DNA of 64,000 nucleotides, taken from Streptomyces sp. SJL17-4 (GTDB taxonomy: Bacteria > Actinomycetota > Actinomycetes > Streptomycetales > Streptomycetaceae). Position numbers and translations under genes: made by a program. Below the pieces are notes generated by a model. It worked only from the letters and a program-made list of their open reading frames with translations. It had not been told where the DNA came from and did not search any database. The stretch is from NCBI RefSeq assembly GCF_036826855.1, contig NZ_CP104578.1:7622501-7686500 (forward strand), written 5' to 3'. This document shows, in pieces, positions 54,163 to 63,042 of the stretch; the stretch's first letter is position 1, and every line of letters starts with the position of its first letter.

Positions 54163-55610
54163 CCCTCCCACCCGCCGAACACACCACGGAGACGCCCGGG
54201 GCGATCCCCCCTCCGGGCTGCCCGGCCCACGTCGCCACCGGACCCGGGGGAGCGACCCGTCTCTACGGCGGCGCCGCCGAGACGGACCCCATGGGCCTGT
54301 ACGAGGAACTGCGCGCCAAACACGGTCCGGTGGCGCCCGTACTGCTCGACGGCGACGTACGCGCCTGGCTCGTCCTGGGCTACCTCGAGAACCGCGACGT
54401 GGCCAGCCGCCCGACCCAGTTCTCCCGCGACCCGCGCGTCTGGCACGGCTGGCGCAGCGGCGAGATCGACCCCGCCACCTCGCCCCTGGTGCCGATGATC
54501 GGCTGGCGCCCCGACTGCGTCTGCGCGGACGGCGAGGAGCACCAGCGGCTGCGCGGCGCGGTCACGGCCGGCCTCAGCCAGTTCGACCACCGCGGCATCC
54601 GCCGCCACATCACCCGCTTCGCGCACCAGGTGATCGACACGTTCTGCGAGGACGGCGAGGCGGAACTGGTCGGCCAGTTCACCGAGCACGTCCCCATGCT
54701 CACGCTGACCCATCTGCTCGGCATGTCGGACGAGGCCGGCCCCCGGCTCGTCCACGCCGCCCGTGACCTCTTCAAGGCCACCGAGACCTCGCTCGCCAGC
54801 AACGCGTACGTCCTGGAGAGCCTCGCGCAGCTCGTCGACGCCAAGCGGGCCCGCCCGGGGCAGGACATCGCGTCCGCGCTGATGGCCCACCCCGCGAACC
54901 TGTCGGACGAGGAGGTGCAGCACCACCTGCGCCTCATCCTCCTCGCCGGGTACGAGACGACCGCCAACCTCATGTCCAACGTCCTGCGCATGGTGGTCAC
55001 CGACCCCCGGTTCCGCGGGTCGCTGGCGGGCGGTCAGATGACCCTGCCGGAAGCGGTGGAGCAGGTCCTCTGGGACGAGCCCCCGCTGATGGTGTGCCCC
55101 GGCCGCTGGGCCAACGGCGACACCACCCTGGGGGGACAGCAGATCAAGGCGGGAGACATGCTCCTGCTCGGCCTGGCCGCCGGAAACGTCGACGAGGCGA
55201 TCCGCCCCGATCCCTCGACGCCGGTGCACCACAACCGCGCGCACCTGTCCTTCAGCGCCGGCACCCATGAGTGCCCCGGGCAGGACATCGGCCGCATCAT
55301 CGCCGACACGGGCATCGACATCCTGCTCACCCGGCTCCCCGACATCGCCCTGTCCATCCCCGAGGAGGACCTCGCCTGGCGCTCCTCCACCTGGGCCCGG
55401 CACCTGACGGCCCTGCCCGTGAGCTTCGCCGCCCGCGCACCGCAGGACTTCGACGTCCCGAGCCCGCTGCCGACCCCGCCGGCCCCGAGCGTCGGGACGC
55501 CGGCGGCGCCGCCGTGGCAGGCGGCCGAGCCGGAGCCCGAGCCGGAGCGCGGGCCCGCCCCCCGTCCCTCGTGGCGGTCACGGCTCAAGCGCCTCCTGCG
55601 GATGCGGTAG
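54159..55610 (+). CDS. CYP157-like cytochrome P450 lacking ExxR
   Basis: 483 residues, fifth gene of the conservon (starts on an ATGA overlap with cvnD). I-helix LLAGYETTAN and heme-ligand loop FSAGTHECPGQDIG (Cys 372) are normal. The K-helix ExxR is replaced: the segment reads EQVLWDEPP. CYP157 P450s from Streptomyces conservons are known to have EQSLW here, so this is likely a family member rather than a damaged gene. A Pro-rich C-terminal tail (~45 residues) is added. Substrate unknown. Confidence 0.92.
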   Translation: MTLPPAEHTTETPGAIPPPGCPAHVATGPGGATRLYGGAAETDPMGLYEELRAKHGPVAPVLLDGDVRAWLVLGYLENRDVASRPTQFSRDPRVWHGWRSGEIDPATSPLVPMIGWRPDCVCADGEEHQRLRGAVTAGLSQFDHRGIRRHITRFAHQVIDTFCEDGEAELVGQFTEHVPMLTLTHLLGMSDEAGPRLVHAARDLFKATETSLASNAYVLESLAQLVDAKRARPGQDIASALMAHPANLSDEEVQHHLRLILLAGYETTANLMSNVLRMVVTDPRFRGSLAGGQMTLPEAVEQVLWDEPPLMVCPGRWANGDTTLGGQQIKAGDMLLLGLAAGNVDEAIRPDPSTPVHHNRAHLSFSAGTHECPGQDIGRIIADTGIDILLTRLPDIALSIPEEDLAWRSSTWARHLTALPVSFAARAPQDFDVPSPLPTPPAPSVGTPAAPPWQAAEPEPEPERGPAPRPSWRSRLKRLLRMR

Positions 55611-55619
55611 ACCGCACGT

Positions 55620-55660
55620 CGAGGGGGCTGCCGGCGGCCGGTCCGCCGGTATCCCCCTCG
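55620..55660. terminator. Bidirectional terminator
   Basis: CGAGGGGG...GCCGGCGG loop CCGCCGGT...CCCCCTCG makes a long hairpin with a small internal mismatch between the convergent P450 and terpene synthase genes. Confidence 0.75.
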
Positions 55661-55666
55661 TCGTGA

Positions 55667-56719
55667 TCAGGACCGCTGCCGCTGTTCCGGTACGGAGAGG
55701 TCCGCGGCGGCGTAGCGGGGGGCGCCGGTGTACCAGGCATGGATGCCGGACAGGAAGCCGCAGGCTCCCTGGAGCCAGGTCTCCAGTTCGGCCCGCTCGT
55801 CGTGGTCGAGACCTGATCGCCGTACCAGCTGGGGCAGTTCGCTCTGCCGGAGGTGCTCGAAGTCCCGCAGCCTGGTGTTCACCAGGTTGAGGGCGGCGGG
55901 TACGGCGTCGTGGAGGGCGATGCCCAGGGACGTACCGAGGACCACGACCAGGTTGTTGACGTCGTGTTCCTCGTGGACCTCCCGTTCGTACGACGCGAGG
56001 TCGTTGGCCAGCCCCATGTAGTCCATGAAGGCGTCGAGCAGGGCCCGCACGGTCCGGCTGTGCCGGATCTGCTCGGGTATGCGGGCGCCGGTGGCCAGCT
56101 CGACGGAGTACGGGGCGGTGTGGGCGGCGAAGCTCTCGCGCCGGAACGGGGCGTACTCGATCAGATGGGGGACACGGCCGCCTCGGCTGTTGGCGAGCTC
56201 CTCGACTCCCGCGTCGACGTAGCGCACCAGGGCCCGGTTGAACTCGTGCCGCCAGTGCGCCAGTCGGGGCGGGAAGAAGTGCCGCTGCAGATCGGCGATA
56301 CCCCGCTCGACCGGGTTCGACGGCTCGGGCGACCTGGCCCCGGTGCCGAAGTCCGGCCGCAGGAACTCGCGCAGCCGGGCGGTGAAGGCCGCGGCGCCGG
56401 GCAGGTCACCGGTCTGCTTGAAGGCGGTGGCGAAGTAGTCGTCCCAGGCCAGTGCCCAGATGTTGAACCGGTGGTTGAGCCGCAGGTCGGCGAACGAGGC
56501 GTCGGGCAGTGCCCAGGCGGTCAACTGGTCGACCGTCATGGCATGGAACTGCGACCGGGTCCATATGGGGGGATGGCCGGACGGTCCTTCCGCACCGTCC
56601 AGCATGCCCATCGCGCGTGCCCACGTCTCGCTCTCCTCGTGCAGGGCCGACAGATACGGATTCACCCGCAGCGGATAGGGCATCCACAGCCGGGGCTGCT
56701 CGAGAGCACGCACTGTCAT
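55667..56719 (-). CDS. Class I terpene synthase
   Basis: 350 residues, alpha-fold, normal for bacterial mono- or sesquiterpene cyclases. Acidic motif AWDDYFA (Asp 93, 94), NSE triad N239-S243-E247 in NDLASYEREVHE, effector Arg region around 193, and terminal RY-type motif GAPRYA. GGAGG lies nine bases from the ATG. It binds Mg2+ and ionises a prenyl diphosphate; the product cannot be read from the sequence. The convergent P450 may act on it or may belong only to the conservon. Confidence 0.9.
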   Translation of the reverse strand: MTVRALEQPRLWMPYPLRVNPYLSALHEESETWARAMGMLDGAEGPSGHPPIWTRSQFHAMTVDQLTAWALPDASFADLRLNHRFNIWALAWDDYFATAFKQTGDLPGAAAFTARLREFLRPDFGTGARSPEPSNPVERGIADLQRHFFPPRLAHWRHEFNRALVRYVDAGVEELANSRGGRVPHLIEYAPFRRESFAAHTAPYSVELATGARIPEQIRHSRTVRALLDAFMDYMGLANDLASYEREVHEEHDVNNLVVVLGTSLGIALHDAVPAALNLVNTRLRDFEHLRQSELPQLVRRSGLDHDERAELETWLQGACGFLSGIHAWYTGAPRYAAADLSVPEQRQRS

Positions 56720-56901
56720 GGGGACCAACCTCCTTCTTCGTTCGGCCGCGGAGGGACGCGGTGGGCTGTGTGGACTCCCGCACGTGGTGACGGCCGCACT
56801 GCCGTGACGCCGGACGATGCCCGGCCCACGGCCCTCCAAACCTGCCCGCCAAGGACGATCGTCAACCCCTCAACTGTTCCTGACCAGTATTCAGAACAGC
56901 T

Positions 56902-58506
56902 TCATGCGGAAGGAAACGATCCTTCTGGAGAACGTTCCGCAATTCTGCGCACAGTGTCGTCATCCTTCCCGGGTGTTTCCACCCGACTGCCCTGCGGGCC
57001 GCGGGTGAGAATGTAGAGGAGGAGGGCGGCCATCATGGCGACGCCCGCCCACATGGCCTGCTGCCAGCCGTCGACGAAGGACTCCTGGGCCCCGCGGATC
57101 AGCACCCGCCCATGGACACCGGCTCCGCCCGCCGCCTCGACGGCGTTCGCGACGCCTTCGCGGGCGGTGTCGGCCACACCCCCGGGGACGCCGTCGAGCC
57201 GGGTGCCGATGGTGCTGCGGTATCCGGCGGAGACGAGCGCGCCGAGCAGCGCCACGCCGAGCGCGGTACCGAACTCGCGCGTGACATCGTTGAGCGCGGA
57301 GGCGACACCCTGGCGCTCCCGCGGCAGGGAACCGGTGAGGGCCTCGGTCGAGGGCGTCATCGCCAGACCCATGCCGATCCCCATGGCGAGCATGCCGGGG
57401 AGCAGGGCCGGGTAGCCGCCGTCGACGGAGACGAACGTGGCCATCAGAACCAGACCGGCGGCGGCCAGCAGGGTGCCGCTCGCCATCGTCGACCGGGCGC
57501 CGACCCGCACCGCGAGCCTCGGGGCGAGACCCGAGGCCGCCATCATGGCCACGGCCATCGGCATGAGCGCCAGCGTGGACAGCAGGGCGGACCAGCCGAG
57601 CACGGCCTGGAAGAACGGGAAGAGGACCACGAAGATGCCCGCCTGGACGCCGAACAGCGCCAGGAGCGTCAACGATCCGGCCGCGGCCGAGCGCTTGCCG
57701 AAGAGACGCAGGTCCAGCAGGGCCGCGTCCCGGCGGCGCAGCTCCCACCCGACGAAACCGGCGGCGGCGACGACACCGACGGCGCCGCCGATCAGGGTCG
57801 CGGGGGCGGACCAGCCCCGCTCCGGGCCTTCCTGGAGGACGAAGATGAGGCCGACCACGGCGACGACCGAGGTCAGCGCGCCGACGGAGTCGAAGGGGTG
57901 CCCCGAGGTCTCGCTGGAGTCGGGCACCGACCGCAGCGTCATGGCGAAGGCCACGACGACGAGTGCGACGGGCAGGGCGAACAGCCACCGCCAGTTCGCC
58001 ACGTCGACCAGGGCGGCGGAGAGAAACATGCCCAGGACGCCGCCGCCACCGGCCACACCGGTCCACACCCCGATGGCCCGGCCGCGCTCCTCCTCGGGGA
58101 AGGTCGTGGTGATCACGGCGAGGGTGATCGGCATGATCATGGCCGCGCCCACACCGCTGAGCAGACGCGCGGCGAGCATGACCTCCGTGGAGGGGGCGAG
58201 CGCTGCGGCCACTCCGGCCACCCCGAAGACGGCCAGGCCGCCGAGCAGCATGGGCTTGCGGCCGAGGCGGTCGCCGATCGCGCCGAGCGGCAGCAGGAGC
58301 GCGGCCAGGGCGAGCGTGTAGATGTTGATGATCCACAGGATCGTGCTCTGCGAGGCGCCGAAGATGACGGCGAGGTCGGGCTGGGCCACGTTCAGACCCG
58401 ACACGGAGGCGATGACGGCCATGAGGGCGACACAGACGGCGATCAGGATCGTGCGACGACGACGCGCATCGGGTGCGCCTTCGTCGGCAGACTGGTTCGG
58501 ATTCAT
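56902..58506 (-). CDS. MFS drug exporter (DHA2, 14 TM)
   Basis: 534 residues with fourteen membrane segments; NVAQPDLAVIF in helix 1, GRLGRKPM-like loop (IGDRLGRKPMLL) and RLLSGVGAAMIMPITLA (motif C). Probably an antibiotic or toxic-compound exporter. It is divergent from an XRE-cupin regulator with a 47-bp gap containing an inverted repeat, so it is likely controlled by it. Confidence 0.92.
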   Translation of the reverse strand: MNPNQSADEGAPDARRRRTILIAVCVALMAVIASVSGLNVAQPDLAVIFGASQSTILWIINIYTLALAALLLPLGAIGDRLGRKPMLLGGLAVFGVAGVAAALAPSTEVMLAARLLSGVGAAMIMPITLAVITTTFPEEERGRAIGVWTGVAGGGGVLGMFLSAALVDVANWRWLFALPVALVVVAFAMTLRSVPDSSETSGHPFDSVGALTSVVAVVGLIFVLQEGPERGWSAPATLIGGAVGVVAAAGFVGWELRRRDAALLDLRLFGKRSAAAGSLTLLALFGVQAGIFVVLFPFFQAVLGWSALLSTLALMPMAVAMMAASGLAPRLAVRVGARSTMASGTLLAAAGLVLMATFVSVDGGYPALLPGMLAMGIGMGLAMTPSTEALTGSLPRERQGVASALNDVTREFGTALGVALLGALVSAGYRSTIGTRLDGVPGGVADTAREGVANAVEAAGGAGVHGRVLIRGAQESFVDGWQQAMWAGVAMMAALLLYILTRGPQGSRVETPGKDDDTVRRIAERSPEGSFPSA

Positions 58507-58536
58507 GCCCCGACGGTAGGCACGCTTTGCGGAAAG

Positions 58537-58552
58537 GGCATACATTGATGCC
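58537..58552. promoter_or_regulatory. Putative XRE operator in the divergent gap
   Basis: GGCAT-N6-ATGCC is an inverted repeat overlapping the probable -10 TACATT of the xre gene. It lies between the divergent exporter and regulator genes. Confidence 0.55.
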
Positions 58553-58553
58553 T

Positions 58554-59138
58554 ATGACGCAAGAAGATGGTGAGCTGGACAGCCTGGTACGCAAGAGGAT
58601 CCGCGCCCTGCGCGTCGCTCAGGGCTGGTCCCTCGAAGAACTGGCCACCCGCGCGAACCTCAGCCAGTCCTCCCTCAGCCGGATCGAGAACGGCCGGCGC
58701 CGCCTGGCCCTGGACCAGCTCGTCACCCTCGCCCGAGCCCTGGACACCACCCTTGACCAGCTGGTCGAGACGGCCACCGACGACATCATCACCAGCCCGA
58801 TGATCGACGGGGCCCACGGCCTGATGCGCTGGCCCATCAAGGCGGAACCGGGCATGACCGTCGTACGCCAGCGGATGACGGAACCGCCACCGGACAACCC
58901 CGCGCGCCTGCGCGCCCACCCGGGCCGCGAGTGGCTCGTCGTCCTCTCCGGCACCGCCGTCCTGCTGCTCGGGAACCGCCGCTTCCGCGTGGAGACCAAC
59001 CAGGCCGCGGAGTTCCCCACGATGCTGCCCCACGCCATCGGCGCCGAGGGCGGTCCGTGCGAGATCCTCGGCATCTTCGACCGCGACGCCCGCCGCGGAC
59101 ACCGGACGGAGAAGGACCCGAGCGGGACGGCGCAGTGA
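58554..59138 (+). CDS. XRE family regulator with cupin domain
   Basis: 194 residues from the ATG at 58554 (a second in-frame ATG is at 58548). HTH WSLEELATRANLSQSSLSRIENGRR (residues 20-45), then a cupin ligand domain (about 100-180: EWLVVLSGTAVLLLGNRRF). The TACATT -10 sits seven bases before the ATG, so the mRNA may be leaderless. It probably represses the divergent exporter and responds to a small ligand. Confidence 0.9.
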   Translation: MTQEDGELDSLVRKRIRALRVAQGWSLEELATRANLSQSSLSRIENGRRRLALDQLVTLARALDTTLDQLVETATDDIITSPMIDGAHGLMRWPIKAEPGMTVVRQRMTEPPPDNPARLRAHPGREWLVVLSGTAVLLLGNRRFRVETNQAAEFPTMLPHAIGAEGGPCEILGIFDRDARRGHRTEKDPSGTAQ

Positions 59139-59182
59139 AAAACCGGGTGCCCGCACGACGGCGGTGCGTTACGGTCGCTCGT

Positions 59183-59251
59183 ATGAACGTCACCGGCCGA
59201 AGCCTCACCGCGACCGCGCGAGCGACCAGCTCGCCGGTTGCCGCCGCCTGA
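59183..59251 (+). CDS. Possible Ala-rich leader peptide of the AlaRS-like gene
   Basis: A 22-codon frame ending in Val-Ala-Ala-Ala and with six Ala in total. TACGGT at 59170-59175 sits at -10 spacing from its ATG. It lies in the otherwise gene-free 238-bp leader of an alanyl-tRNA-synthetase-like gene. An Ala-rich leader before an Ala-related gene fits attenuation, but Ala codons are common in this genome and no clear terminator/antiterminator pair was resolved, so this is speculative. Confidence 0.25.
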   Translation: MNVTGRSLTATARATSSPVAAA

Positions 59252-59376
59252 CCTTCCCCCTCCCACTGGCGACCGGAAACGGCCCGCCGGTGGTTCCGTG
59301 GCTCCTCAGCCCGCTTCGACGACCGTGCCGACCCGTTCTCCGGTGCCTCCCTTGCCGTACGCGAAGGAGCCATCCC

Positions 59377-60543
59377 ATGAAGACCGAGCACATCGTCCGC
59401 ACGTTCGTCGAGTACTTCGAGGAGCGCGGCCACCACCGCATCACCGGGTCGACGCTGCTGCCACCGCCCGGCGACCCGGTCCTGTTCACCACCTCCGGCA
59501 TGCACCCGCTCACCCCCTACCTGGAGGGGCGTCCCCATCCGAAGGGACGGCGGCTCGTCAACGTGCAGCGCTGTCTGCGCACGACGGACCTGGAGGAGGT
59601 CGGTGACGCCACCCATCTGACCGTCTTCGAGATGCTCGGAACCTGGTCGCTGGGCGACTACGAGGGCTCCCAGAGCCTCGACTGGGGATACGGCCTGCTC
59701 ACCGAGGGCCTCGGCATCGATCCGGGCCTCCTCCACGCCACGGTGTACGCCGGAGACGAACGGACGGGACAGGACAGCGCCTCGCTGGAGCTCTGGCAGA
59801 ACCGCGGCGTCCCCGTGGAACTCACCGTCACCGACAACTGGTGGTCCAACGGGCCGACCGGCCCCTGCGGCCCCGACTCGGAGATCTTCCTGTGGAGCGG
59901 GGACACCCCGCCCCGCTCGACACCCACCCACGACGACCGCTGGGTCGAGGTGTGGAACCACGTGATGATGCGTCACCGACGCCTCGAGGACGGCTCCCTC
60001 CTCCCCCTTCCCCAGCGCAACGTCGACACAGGGCTCGGCCTGGAGCGGCTCGCCTCGCTGCTGCAGGGGAAGCCGTCCGTGTTCGAATGCGACGTCTTCG
60101 ACCCCTGGCGTCGGCTTGTCCCCCTGATCTGGACGCTCGACGAACCGACCCGGCGTGTCGTCCACGACCACCTGCGCTCGGCCGTCGTGGTGAGCGGCGA
60201 CGGGGTACGCCCCGGCAGCACGGGACGGGGCTATGTGGTCCGCCGCCTGGTCCGCCGGGTGCTCACCGTGCTGTGGCGGGACGATCCGACGCGCAGCCTG
60301 GGAGACCTGCCGTCCGAACTGATCGAGCACACCCTGGACCACTTCCGGCAGGACACGGACCCGGGCGACGTGCGCCGGATGCTCCTCGACGAGGAACGCC
60401 GGTTCGGGCGGCTCCTCGAACGCGGCCGGCAGGTGCTCGCCCGTCCGCGGTTCCGGCGTCCGCTGGACGAGGAGGACCTCCACTACCTCCACGACACGCA
60501 TGGCCTGCCCCGGGACCTGGTGAGGACTCTGCGCGAGGAGTGA
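59377..60543 (+). CDS. Free-standing alanyl-tRNA synthetase catalytic core
   Basis: 388 residues matching only the class II aminoacylation core and part of the tRNA-recognition helices of AlaRS: RCLRTTDLEEVGDATHLTVFEMLG, GPTGPCGPDSEIF (usual GPCGPCSE has Cys where Asp is here), NVDTGLGLERLAS and GRGYVVRRLVRRVL. The editing domain with its HxxxH zinc site and the C-Ala domain are absent. A full-length AlaRS must exist elsewhere. It may charge a non-tRNA acceptor (carrier protein) or a special tRNA. SD GAAGGAG precedes the ATG. Confidence 0.88.
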   Translation: MKTEHIVRTFVEYFEERGHHRITGSTLLPPPGDPVLFTTSGMHPLTPYLEGRPHPKGRRLVNVQRCLRTTDLEEVGDATHLTVFEMLGTWSLGDYEGSQSLDWGYGLLTEGLGIDPGLLHATVYAGDERTGQDSASLELWQNRGVPVELTVTDNWWSNGPTGPCGPDSEIFLWSGDTPPRSTPTHDDRWVEVWNHVMMRHRRLEDGSLLPLPQRNVDTGLGLERLASLLQGKPSVFECDVFDPWRRLVPLIWTLDEPTRRVVHDHLRSAVVVSGDGVRPGSTGRGYVVRRLVRRVLTVLWRDDPTRSLGDLPSELIEHTLDHFRQDTDPGDVRRMLLDEERRFGRLLERGRQVLARPRFRRPLDEEDLHYLHDTHGLPRDLVRTLREE

Positions 60544-60642
60544 GGAGTGTGAATCCCCGTCGGCACGACCGGGTTCACCCGTGACGGTGGACCCGGTCCG
60601 AGCCGCCACGCACCCCGAGCCGGTTCGGGCACGGTGATCCTC

Positions 60643-61251
60643 ATGCACCCCCGCCGTACGACGCTGCTCCTGCTCTCCGTACTCCTCACGGCCGGCTGTG
60701 TGGCCGTTCCCCACCCGCCGTCGCCCCGGCCTCAGCCCGTGCCCGGAGGGCCGGCGCCGGCCGCCGACCGGCCTCCGGCCCCGATCCCGGTCCCCGCCTG
60801 GCCCGTACCCGCGCAGCCCGTCCCGCACGAGGAGATCGCCGACACGGAACCGCTCCCCGGCACGCCGACCGGGAGGCCGAGGGGGCGGCCGGTCACCCAG
60901 CGAGTGGGGGGCGCCGCCGGAGTTCCCGCCGCCGGGCGGTCACCGGAGCGGCGAATTCCGGCGCCGCCGGCGCGCACAGGCACGACGGCCACGCGGAATC
61001 CGGTGAATCCGGTGTATCCGGTGGATCCCGCGAAGCCGGCCGCGGGGAAGACGCGTACAGGGACGGAACTCCGGGCGGCGGTCCCGTCGCGGCGAGGCAC
61101 ACCACGCCCCAAGGCGCCGTCCGCCCCGCGCGGTGGGCCGCAGCCGACGACCGCGGGCACTCCGGCCATGCGTCAACTGTGCCGTCAGGCCCAGGACATC
61201 GACGCCCCCATGGGTGCGGCGGACCTGTGCCGCGGCATGTACGGACGCTGA
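60643..61251 (+). CDS. Proline-rich secreted lipoprotein, function unknown
   Basis: 202 residues. Lipoprotein signal LLLSVLLTAGC near the N-terminus, followed by ~130 residues rich in Pro, Ala and Thr (cell-wall spanning or disordered), and a short conserved-looking C-terminus with two Cys (MRQLCRQAQDIDAPMGAADLCRGMYG). The C-terminal motif resembles small domains seen at the end of other Streptomyces lipoproteins. A GTG at 60634 is the alternative start. Confidence 0.72.
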   Translation: MHPRRTTLLLLSVLLTAGCVAVPHPPSPRPQPVPGGPAPAADRPPAPIPVPAWPVPAQPVPHEEIADTEPLPGTPTGRPRGRPVTQRVGGAAGVPAAGRSPERRIPAPPARTGTTATRNPVNPVYPVDPAKPAAGKTRTGTELRAAVPSRRGTPRPKAPSAPRGGPQPTTAGTPAMRQLCRQAQDIDAPMGAADLCRGMYGR

Positions 61252-61265
61252 GCATCCGCGCCCGG

Positions 61266-61311
61266 GATCAGGCGCCGTTCGCCCCGGGGATCAGCCGCCG
61301 TTCGCCCCGGG
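61266..61311. repeat. 23-bp tandem duplication at the VOC 3' end
   Basis: GATCAGGCGCCGTTCGCCCC-GGG (61266-61288) is repeated at 61289-61311 with one difference. The second copy contains the stop codon of the minus-strand VOC gene; the first copy would supply a second stop in another frame. Confidence 0.8.
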
Positions 61312-61776
61312 AGTCCTGGACTCCATCGCCTCCTTGGCCCGCTTGCCCATCTCCTCGGCCGGGACGTCCTCGATGTGCGAGGCGACGCTCCAGCGGTGCC
61401 CGAAGGGGTCCTCGAACTGGCCGGTGCGGTCGCCGTAGAACTCGTCCTTGACCGCCGACAGCTCCTTCGCGCCCTGGGCGAGCGCCCTGGCGAAGACCGC
61501 GTCGACGTCCGCCACGTACACGTGCAGGGTGACCGGCGTGCCGCCGATCGCCTTGGGGGAGCGGAACCCGATGTCCGGGAACTCGTCCGCGAGCATGATG
61601 ACCGCGTTCCCGAGGGCCAGCTCCGCGTGGCCGATCTTGCCGCCCGGGGCCGGCATCCTCATGCGCTCCTCGGCGCCGAGCACGGCCGTGTAGAAGTCGA
61701 TCCCGGCCGCGGCTCCGTCGATACAGAGGTACGGCGTGACCCGCGGGTACCCCTCGGGGATGGGTTGTACGGTCAC
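61291..61776 (-). CDS. VOC family protein (PhnB-like)
   Basis: 161 residues from a GTG (VQPIPEGYPRVTPYLCIDG). Typical PhnB/YkcA-like VOC: TPYLCIDGAAAGIDFYTAVLGA, GHAELALGNAVIMLADEF, VYVADVDAVFARALAQGA and DPFGHRWSVASH. Homologues are found as antibiotic-resistance-like or uncharacterised proteins. The stop codon lies within a 23-bp tandem duplication. Isolated gene. Confidence 0.9.
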   Translation of the reverse strand: MTVQPIPEGYPRVTPYLCIDGAAAGIDFYTAVLGAEERMRMPAPGGKIGHAELALGNAVIMLADEFPDIGFRSPKAIGGTPVTLHVYVADVDAVFARALAQGAKELSAVKDEFYGDRTGQFEDPFGHRWSVASHIEDVPAEEMGKRAKEAMESRTPGANGG

Positions 61777-62076
61777 GGTTTCCGCCTTTCCCGACAAGGG
61801 CGGTCGCCTCGACCGCCACCTCCGCCCACTGATATCCCGGGGCCCCGGGCCGGCCACCGAAGCCGCGCGGCGGGCGGCCACTGGATGCCCCGAAGAGCGG
61901 CAGCGGCGTCGTCGGCGCCCATTCGTCCCGCGACCGTGCGACGGCCTGTGACGCCCGTGGGGCTACCCGTCCGTACGCGCGGACCCGCGGTCACCGGTGG
62001 GGCGGGTGCGCCGCTTGGCGGAACGGCTTCACCGCATGAACGATCCGGCAGGCCGCCGTGCGGGCCCTCCGGTGGT

Positions 62077-62757
62077 TCAGCGGGGGGCGCCGCCGACGTA
62101 TCGCTCCAGGTCACGGCGGCGGGACACATGGCCGCGCCAGCCGGCCAGCAGCACCAGCACGGTCCAGGCGACGAGGCCGCCGACGAGCCCGTCCAGCCGG
62201 CCGGCCGCGTCGATCTCGTCGGCCTGCTCCATGGGCACCTTGCCGCGTGAGTCGCGCACGACGGCGAGGCGTTCGCCGACCTCCGGGGCGCCGCTGCCGC
62301 GGTGGACGAACCTCTCCGCCAGCTCCTGGCCGTCGGAGCCGCGCAGGGTCAGCTCGTGGTTCTTGCTGGTGGTGCCGGCCGCGCTGTCGGCCACCACGAC
62401 GACGTCCTCACGGATCCCGTACCGCTCAAGTGCCAGTTCGGGCGCGTACTGGACCGCGCCGACCAGCACGAACAGCGCCGGAGCTGCCGCGAGCAGCACC
62501 AGCCAGATGCCCCGGTGCAGCGCGTGCAGAAGCACCCCGAAGACCACGCACAGCACCACTCCGGCGGCGATGGCGACCCATTCCGCGCTCGGGACGAGGA
62601 ACGAGACACCCGAGACCACAGCGGCCGAACCCCAGACGTACAGCACCAGGGCGAGGGTGCGACCCACCGCCGTACGCCGTCGGGCGGACCGGCGCACGGA
62701 GGCGGGCGGATGGCCGACGCCGGGTGCTGCCGCGCTGCCGGGTATGGCCTCTGACAT
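62077..62757 (-). CDS. Membrane protein of unknown function
   Basis: 226 residues. Hydrophobic segments at about 32-55, 58-80, 83-105 and 183-203, with a soluble beta-rich loop (residues 110-180: YGIREDVVVVADSA, HELTLRGSDGQELAERFVH) between helices 3 and 4, probably outside the membrane. C-terminal Arg-rich end. I do not recognise the family. It starts with MSEAIPG at 62757. Confidence 0.75.
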   Translation of the reverse strand: MSEAIPGSAAAPGVGHPPASVRRSARRRTAVGRTLALVLYVWGSAAVVSGVSFLVPSAEWVAIAAGVVLCVVFGVLLHALHRGIWLVLLAAAPALFVLVGAVQYAPELALERYGIREDVVVVADSAAGTTSKNHELTLRGSDGQELAERFVHRGSGAPEVGERLAVVRDSRGKVPMEQADEIDAAGRLDGLVGGLVAWTVLVLLAGWRGHVSRRRDLERYVGGAPR

Positions 62758-63042
62758 GCACGTTCTCCTGGTTCTGAGCGCCCCTCACGGAGGGACTGCG
62801 GGCGACGGTGCACGATAGCCCACGGGCGGCGGCTGGAAGGCGGACTGGAAGGCGGAAGGGAGGCGGAGGGGGCTCCGTCGCGCGGGCGCCGGGTGGGCGA
62901 CGTATCGTCCGAATATGCGTGACGAGCGCGTATGCCACCGTCGACGGCGCTCCGGGCCGCCGGGCCCGGACGCGCGGGCCGGTGGACTCCGCCGTACTCG
63001 ACGCCGAGACCCGCGCGGTGCCCTGCCGGCCGCCGCAGGCGG

